From: Mycolicibacterium mageritense
GTDB taxonomy: Bacteria > Actinomycetota > Actinomycetes > Mycobacteriales > Mycobacteriaceae
Assembly (NCBI RefSeq): GCF_010727475.1
Contig: NZ_AP022567.1
Coordinates: 62,001 to 126,000, forward strand
DNA: 64,000 nucleotides
Direction of reading: 5' to 3'
Under the pieces are notes generated by a model. That model ran no database searches and was not told where the DNA came from. It was given only the letters and a program-made list of their open reading frames with translations. The translations under genes and the position numbers were made by a program. Below are positions 59,881-64,000 of the stretch, piece by piece (the first letter of the stretch is position 1; each line of letters begins with the position of its first letter).

Positions 59881-60690
59881 TCAGGCTTTCTCCCGGCGGA
59901 CGATCACCTTGCCCGCGACCGTGCCGCCGTCGATGGGCAACACGGTTCCGGTGACATACCGCGACCGGTCGCTCGCGAAGTACACGGCGGCCTCGGCCAC
60001 GTCCTCGACCGTGCCTTCCCGCTTGAGCGGACGGTCGGCACGCATCTGGGCACGAATGTCCGCCTCGAACTGCTCGATGCGTTCACGGTCTTCCGCAGCG
60101 GCGGACTTCGCGACGATCGCGGTGCGGATGTTGCCCGGGGCGATCGCGTTGACCCGGATCTCGTGATGCGCCAGTTCGATCGCGGCGGACTTGGTGAACT
60201 GGATGACGGCGGCTTTCGATGCGCGGTAGGTCATCACGCCGCCACCGGCCTGGATGCCGCCGATCGACGTCAGGTTGAGGATCGAGCCACCGCCGTGCTC
60301 GGCCATGTGCCGGGCGGCGTCGCGGGTTCCGGCCATCACTCCGAGCACGTTGACGCCCATGACGTGGTGGAAGTCCATTAGGTCGTCATCGAGGAACCGT
60401 CGGTGCATGGTGCCCGACACCCCGGCGTTGTTGACCATGACGTGCAGTCCTCCGAACCGTTCGATCGCCGCGTCCACCAGGGCGCCGATCTGTTCGGGAT
60501 CGGATACGTCCGTCGTCAGGAACGACGTGCTGTCCCCCAGCTCGGCGGCCAGCGCTGCGCCGCGGTCCTTCTCGACGTCACCGATCATGACGCGGGCGCC
60601 CTCGGTGACAAACCGCCGCACGAGCCCCTCGCCGAGCCCTGCGGCTCCACCTGTCACGACCGCGACCCTGCCGGCCAGAGCCTCTGTCAT
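59881..60690 (-). CDS. Short-chain dehydrogenase/reductase
   Basis: This 269-residue classical SDR has TGGAAGLGEGLVRRFVTEGA, NNAGVSGTMH, LNLTSIGGIQAG and the active site TYRASKAAVI, ending PIDGGTVAGKVIVRREKA. All catalytic residues are present. The ATG at 60690 overlaps the upstream hydrolase stop by four bases. It is the last gene of the 63898-59881 operon. The substrate is unknown. Confidence 0.92.
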   Translation of the reverse strand: MTEALAGRVAVVTGGAAGLGEGLVRRFVTEGARVMIGDVEKDRGAALAAELGDSTSFLTTDVSDPEQIGALVDAAIERFGGLHVMVNNAGVSGTMHRRFLDDDLMDFHHVMGVNVLGVMAGTRDAARHMAEHGGGSILNLTSIGGIQAGGGVMTYRASKAAVIQFTKSAAIELAHHEIRVNAIAPGNIRTAIVAKSAAAEDRERIEQFEADIRAQMRADRPLKREGTVEDVAEAAVYFASDRSRYVTGTVLPIDGGTVAGKVIVRREKA

Positions 60691-61511
60691 GCCACCTCTT
60701 TCAGGAAGTCGAGCACCAGGTCGACGACGGCCCGCGGCTGCTCGATCTGCGGGCAGTGCCCGGCGCCGTCGACGACCGCGGACCTCGCCCCGCCGACCTG
60801 GGCAGCGATCTCGGCGGCCCACCCGGGCGGCAGCAGCTTGTCCGCGGCGCCTTCGATGATCAGCGTCGGCACCTCGACCCGGTCGTAGGCGCGCCTGCTC
60901 GACGGGGGCGGCAGCGCATCCAGGCCCGGGCGCCGGAACCGGGCCGCGGCAAGGGATTCCCACGCACCCGGCGCGATGCTCGCCTCATACCGGCGCCGCA
61001 CATACGCCTCGTCATCCACATAGGCCGCGTCGGCGAACAGCGCGGTGACGATGCGGCGCATGCCGTCGAGGGTGGCGTCGTAGTCGTACAGCGCCGCGCT
61101 GTGCTCGTTGCGCTGGATTTCCCCTCCGCCGCAGATTGCCACGAAGGAGCGCACGGGCAGTCGCGGCGCCGGCGAGGTCAGGTCAGTCCACAGGTTGACG
61201 GCGCCCATCGAGTTCCCGACGAAATGTGCTGAACCGATGCCCAACTCGGCACAGAACCGAGCGATGTGCCGGATGCGCATGCCGCGGCCGTCGGTGAAAT
61301 CGACCACTTTGGCGCTATCGCCGAATCCCAGCATGTCCGGCGCCAGCACCCGGTAGTCGACCGCGAGTTCGTCGATGACCCGCTCCCAGCCGAGTTCGGC
61401 TCCCGCGCCGAATTCCCCGCCGTGCAGCAGCACGACGGGCTCGCCCGCGCCGGCCTCCAGGTAGCTGGTGGTCAGGCCGTCGACGACAAGCGTCCGGCGT
61501 TGGTAGGTCAC
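60687..61511 (-). CDS. Alpha/beta hydrolase
   Basis: This 274-residue alpha/beta hydrolase of the ring-cleavage hydrolase type has VLLHGGEFGAGAELGW, the nucleophile elbow VGNSMGAVN, the acid in IIEGAADKLLPPGW and the histidine in DGAGHCPQIEQP. The triad is intact. The GTG at 61511 overlaps the FMN-reductase stop by four bases. A meta-cleavage-type or ester hydrolysis role fits the context. Confidence 0.9.
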   Translation of the reverse strand: MTYQRRTLVVDGLTTSYLEAGAGEPVVLLHGGEFGAGAELGWERVIDELAVDYRVLAPDMLGFGDSAKVVDFTDGRGMRIRHIARFCAELGIGSAHFVGNSMGAVNLWTDLTSPAPRLPVRSFVAICGGGEIQRNEHSAALYDYDATLDGMRRIVTALFADAAYVDDEAYVRRRYEASIAPGAWESLAAARFRRPGLDALPPPSSRRAYDRVEVPTLIIEGAADKLLPPGWAAEIAAQVGGARSAVVDGAGHCPQIEQPRAVVDLVLDFLKEVA

Positions 61512-62089
61512 CTCACGGCCCCGCTCGACCGCGCGAAGGTCAGCAACTGGTTGGCCAGCATGTCGAGCTGGTTGCGGACCGGTCCGTCGGCCAATTCACC
61601 CGTCTCGGACCAGATCTGGTCCGCCGAGTTGATCGCGACACCGAGCGGGGTCGGCCAGGCGCGTAACGCATGCCCGATCGAGCGCAGCTGGCCAAGCGTG
61701 CCGACAGCGGCCTGCCAGCCGTAGGCGCAGCTGATGCAGCCCCACGGCGTGTTGTCGAGGTAGACGCGGGGATCCTCGCGCAGATCCTCGATGTAGTCGA
61801 GCGCGTTCTTGACCAGACCGGATATCGCGCCGTGATAGCCCGGCGACCCCACGACCACGGCGTCGGCGTCGCGCAGCGCCTTCACCAACTCGAGTGCGGC
61901 GGGCGTGCGGTCCAGCGAATGTGGCGCATACATCGGCAGATCCAGGTCCGGACCGGCGAACATTCTCGTCTGGCCGCCCTGACGCTCAACGGATTCCAGG
62001 CAGTACCGCACCGCGCGCTCGGTCGATGAATCGGCCCGTAGCGTTCCACCGAGGCCGACGACGAACGGTGCCTTCTCAGTTGATGTCAT
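61508..62089 (-). CDS. NADPH-dependent FMN reductase
   Basis: This 193-residue flavodoxin-like protein of the NADPH-dependent FMN reductase family has VGLGGTLRADSSTERAV, the flavin loop GSPGYHGAISGLVKNALDY and a CAYGWQAAVGTLGQLRSIG segment. Such proteins supply reduced flavin to two-component monooxygenases or reduce quinones. The ATG at 62089 lies seven bases after the cyclase-family stop. No two-component oxygenase is visible in the operon, though the left edge of the partial gene at 63895 is unknown. Confidence 0.9.
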   Translation of the reverse strand: MTSTEKAPFVVGLGGTLRADSSTERAVRYCLESVERQGGQTRMFAGPDLDLPMYAPHSLDRTPAALELVKALRDADAVVVGSPGYHGAISGLVKNALDYIEDLREDPRVYLDNTPWGCISCAYGWQAAVGTLGQLRSIGHALRAWPTPLGVAINSADQIWSETGELADGPVRNQLDMLANQLLTFARSSGAVR

Positions 62090-62096
62090 GCTCTCC

Positions 62097-63077
62097 TCAT
62101 TTGATCGCGATGGGGTTCACCGGGGAGCCCACGGCACCCGTCACCCGTAACGGTGGTGCGACGAGCTGGAACTCGTAGCGACTGTCGGCGGCACAGTCCG
62201 CGGCCAACGCAGCCAGATCCCAGTATTCGCCGAGCATCAGGCCCATGTCCCGCAGGCACAGCATGTGCATCGGCAGGAACGCGCCTTCGACACCGGAGAC
62301 CGGATTCTCGACCATCAAGTTGTCGGCGGCGATCGCCGCGACCTCATGGTCGTGCAGCCACGACGCGCACGTCCAGTCCAGCCCGGCGCCGGGCTCGGCG
62401 CCGTTTCCGGTCTGCCGGAAACGTTCCCACCAACCTGTGCGGACCACGACGATGTCGCCGCGACGCACCTGAACGCCCTCGCGGCGCGCGGCTTCGTCCA
62501 GCTCGGCGGGGGTGATCGGATCGCCCAGCTCGCAGAACGTCTCGACGTCCCGCAGCCGCACGATGTCGAGCAACACTCCACGCGACGTGATGCCCTTGCC
62601 GTCCACCTTGTCGATACCGCAGTGGAACGCGCCGGCGCTGGTTACCGAGTCGGCGGGAAATCCGTTGTAGAGCCGGTCCTCGTAGTACACGTGCGACAAC
62701 GCGTCCCACTGTGTCGCGGCCTGCAGCGGCATGATGATGAGGTCGTCGTTGAACCGCATCGGGTTGCCCTCGAAGTAGCCGGCCAACTGTCCGGCTGCCG
62801 GATTCGCCAGCCATTTCGGCCCGTACTCCAGCAGGGTGCTGGTGTCGCCGCCGTCCACGGTCATCACGTGCGTGGGGTTCTGCCGGAAATGGAACGCACC
62901 CTGCGGGCCTGACGAGCCGAAATCGACGCCCAGCGGAAAAACCTTGCCCGCCTTGACCAAGCTTGCGGCCTCCGCCACCTTGTCCGCGGTGATCAAGTTC
63001 AGGGTGCCGAGTTCGTCGTCGTCACCCCAGCGGCCCCAGTTGCGGACGTCGTCGGCGACGCGGCGGAAGTCGCTCAT
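62097..63077 (-). CDS. Cyclase-family protein (kynurenine formamidase-like)
   Basis: This 326-residue protein belongs to the cyclase/kynurenine formamidase family. The canonical HxGTHxDxPxH motif is the variant LQAATQWDALSHVYYED, a subgroup seen in many actinobacteria. It also has GRWGDDDELGTLNLIT and DIVVVRTGWWERFRQTG. The family hydrolyses amides, lactones or cyclic compounds. The ATG at 63077 overlaps the SDR stop. Together with the SDRs and hydrolase it suggests ring opening of a cyclic substrate. Confidence 0.88.
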   Translation of the reverse strand: MSDFRRVADDVRNWGRWGDDDELGTLNLITADKVAEAASLVKAGKVFPLGVDFGSSGPQGAFHFRQNPTHVMTVDGGDTSTLLEYGPKWLANPAAGQLAGYFEGNPMRFNDDLIIMPLQAATQWDALSHVYYEDRLYNGFPADSVTSAGAFHCGIDKVDGKGITSRGVLLDIVRLRDVETFCELGDPITPAELDEAARREGVQVRRGDIVVVRTGWWERFRQTGNGAEPGAGLDWTCASWLHDHEVAAIAADNLMVENPVSGVEGAFLPMHMLCLRDMGLMLGEYWDLAALAADCAADSRYEFQLVAPPLRVTGAVGSPVNPIAIK

Positions 63078-63898
63078 GTCGGCCACTGTCGAATCCCTTC
63101 CAGGGTTGCGGCGACCCGGGCGGCCACGGCACCGCCGTCGACCCAGATGACCTGTCCGGAAATGTAGCTTGCGGCTTGGCTGTTGAGGAAGGCCAACACC
63201 GAGGCCTGCTCGTCCGGACCGCACACACGGCCCAACAGTTTGGGGAAGGAATCCAGATATCCCTGCCCATACGCACCACGCAACTGGTCGAGTATCGGGG
63301 TGTCGGTCACGCCCGGACCGGTGCAGTTGATCCGGATGCCGCGCTCCCCCAATGCCAGCGCACGCGTCATGCCGTACAGGATGATCGCCTCTTTGGACAA
63401 TCGGTATCCCCCGTCAGCCAGCGCGTCCGGGTTGGCCTGGCACCACGCCACCCCGTCGGCCATCGACGAGGTGGCCAGCAGCCCGGCCGTCTGGGCGGTG
63501 TTGTCCCGGTAGTTCGCCGCGGTCAGCGACGAGACGTTGGCGATCGCGGCGCCGTCGGTCAGCTTCGGCAGCAGGGCCTCGGTGAAGTGCCGCGTGCCGA
63601 GGAAGTTGATGGTCACGACGAGCAACGGGTTACCGATTCCCGACGACACCCCGGCCACGTTGAACAGCGCATCGACGGGCCCGTCGATCGCCGCCACGGC
63701 GTCGTCGATCGACCGGTTGTCCGCGAGGTCCACCTCGATGAACTCCGCGGGCACCGCATCGGGCCGACGCACGTCGAGACCGATGACATGCGCCCCCAGG
63801 CCGGCCAGTTGTGTCGTGAGGTGCGCGCCGATACCGGACGCGCATCCCGTCACAACGGCCCGACGACCGTCGTAGCGCCACACCATATTCGGGCTCAA
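63074..63898 (-). CDS. Short-chain dehydrogenase/reductase
   Basis: This 274-residue SDR has AVVTGCASGIGAHLTTQLAG, FNVAGVSSG, ANVSSLTAAN and the active-site GYRLSKEAIILYGM. The last motif is YxxxK, though preceded by Gly. The loop between the Ser and Tyr residues is enlarged (DNTAQTAGLLATSSMADGV). The start may be the TTG at 63898, overlapping the previous stop, or the ATG at 63886. It is the second gene of the operon in view. Confidence 0.88.
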   Translation of the reverse strand: MSPNMVWRYDGRRAVVTGCASGIGAHLTTQLAGLGAHVIGLDVRRPDAVPAEFIEVDLADNRSIDDAVAAIDGPVDALFNVAGVSSGIGNPLLVVTINFLGTRHFTEALLPKLTDGAAIANVSSLTAANYRDNTAQTAGLLATSSMADGVAWCQANPDALADGGYRLSKEAIILYGMTRALALGERGIRINCTGPGVTDTPILDQLRGAYGQGYLDSFPKLLGRVCGPDEQASVLAFLNSQAASYISGQVIWVDGGAVAARVAATLEGIRQWPT

Positions 63899-64000
63899 CC
63901 CGCCTGCTCGCGTGCGGCTTTCTCCTCTTTCGCCGCCTGGACGCGGCCTTCGTTCATCTCGGCCATGGCCTCGGGGATCTCACTCGCGGTGAACTTGCCG
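63895..64000 (-). CDS. C-terminal end of an unidentified protein
   Basis: Only the last 34 codons are in the window. They read KFTASEIPEAMAEMNEGRV followed by a charged tail ending EKAAREQAG. No family can be assigned from this. The stop overlaps the SDR TTG start, so it is the upstream gene of the same operon. Confidence 0.6.
   Translation of the reverse strand, partial: GKFTASEIPEAMAEMNEGRVQAAKEEKAAREQAG

Overview
The window looks like chromosomal DNA of a fast-growing mycobacterium (Mycobacterium/Mycolicibacterium, M. smegmatis-like). The evidence is the high GC content, frequent GTG and TTG starts, a YrbE permease pair of the mce type at the left edge, mycofactocin-type short-chain dehydrogenases, an F420-type luciferase-like monooxygenase, a TB8.4/hemophore-family secreted protein and a membrane class III cyclase of the Rv1318c type. 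No rRNA, tRNA, phage, insertion sequence or CRISPR array was seen. Assignments come from reading sequence and recalled family motifs; no search was run.

Nearly all of the 64 kb is lipid or steroid-like catabolism: five cytochrome P450s, five small [3Fe-4S]-type ferredoxins, one Rieske ferredoxin, one Rieske oxygenase, seven acyl-CoA dehydrogenase subunits, three family III CoA-transferases, two thiolase-type enzymes plus two decayed ones, seven short-chain dehydrogenases (one frameshifted), five amidohydrolase-fold proteins, two M24-fold proteins and four TetR regulators.

Layout. 1-4376 (minus): aldehyde dehydrogenase, CoA-transferase, two internally deleted ketosynthase/thiolase remnants, then yrbEA-yrbEB leading off the window. 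4641-7856 (plus): SDR, mycofactocin SDR, ferredoxin, P450. 7994-8329: TB8.4-like protein, closed by a strong bidirectional hairpin. 8474-10655 (minus): acyl-CoA dehydrogenase pair. 10933-22182 (plus): two amidohydrolases, Rieske ferredoxin, hydrolase, NuoF-like flavoprotein, ferredoxin, DUF35-thiolase fusion, hydrolase, two hydroxyisobutyrate-type dehydrogenases, P450, ferredoxin. 22198-24905 (minus): P450, ferredoxin, DUF1330, LLM oxidoreductase. 25082-30361 (plus): TetR, acyl-CoA dehydrogenase plus APH-like kinase (a split ACAD10/11 pair), quinone oxidoreductase, P450. 30563-38692 (minus): amidohydrolase, acyl-CoA dehydrogenase, SDR, CoA-transferase, thiolase, acyl-CoA dehydrogenase, TetR, unknown. 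38912-44672 (plus): carboxymuconolactone decarboxylase-like, Rieske oxygenase, small unknown, amidohydrolase, NTF2-like, acyl-CoA dehydrogenase pair. 44816-47085 (minus): cyclase, crotonase. 47255-49153 (plus): TetR, mycofactocin SDR. 49166-50702 (minus): frameshifted SDR and an unknown. 50749-59770 (minus): one tightly overlapping operon TetR-ferredoxin-P450-amidohydrolase-M24-M24-crotonase-double CoA-transferase. 59881-64000 (minus): SDR, hydrolase, FMN reductase, cyclase-family and SDR genes plus a partial gene.

The best candidate for an undescribed system is a regulon. A 15-bp palindrome, consensus GAGAAY-NNN-RTTCTC, lies upstream of most divergent catabolic promoters here (4404, 4560, 10689, 10812, 24935, 38732, 38865, 47184, 48159). 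The most perfect copy, ATGAGAATAGTATTCTCAT at 47182-47200, sits between a crotonase gene and a TetR gene, making that TetR (47255-47974) the leading candidate regulator. Because one of the controlled transcription units runs into yrbEA-yrbEB, uptake and breakdown of one lipid substrate are probably co-regulated. A second theme is paired paralogues in which one copy has lost its catalytic residues (amidohydrolases, M24 proteins, acyl-CoA dehydrogenases), suggesting hetero-oligomeric enzymes.
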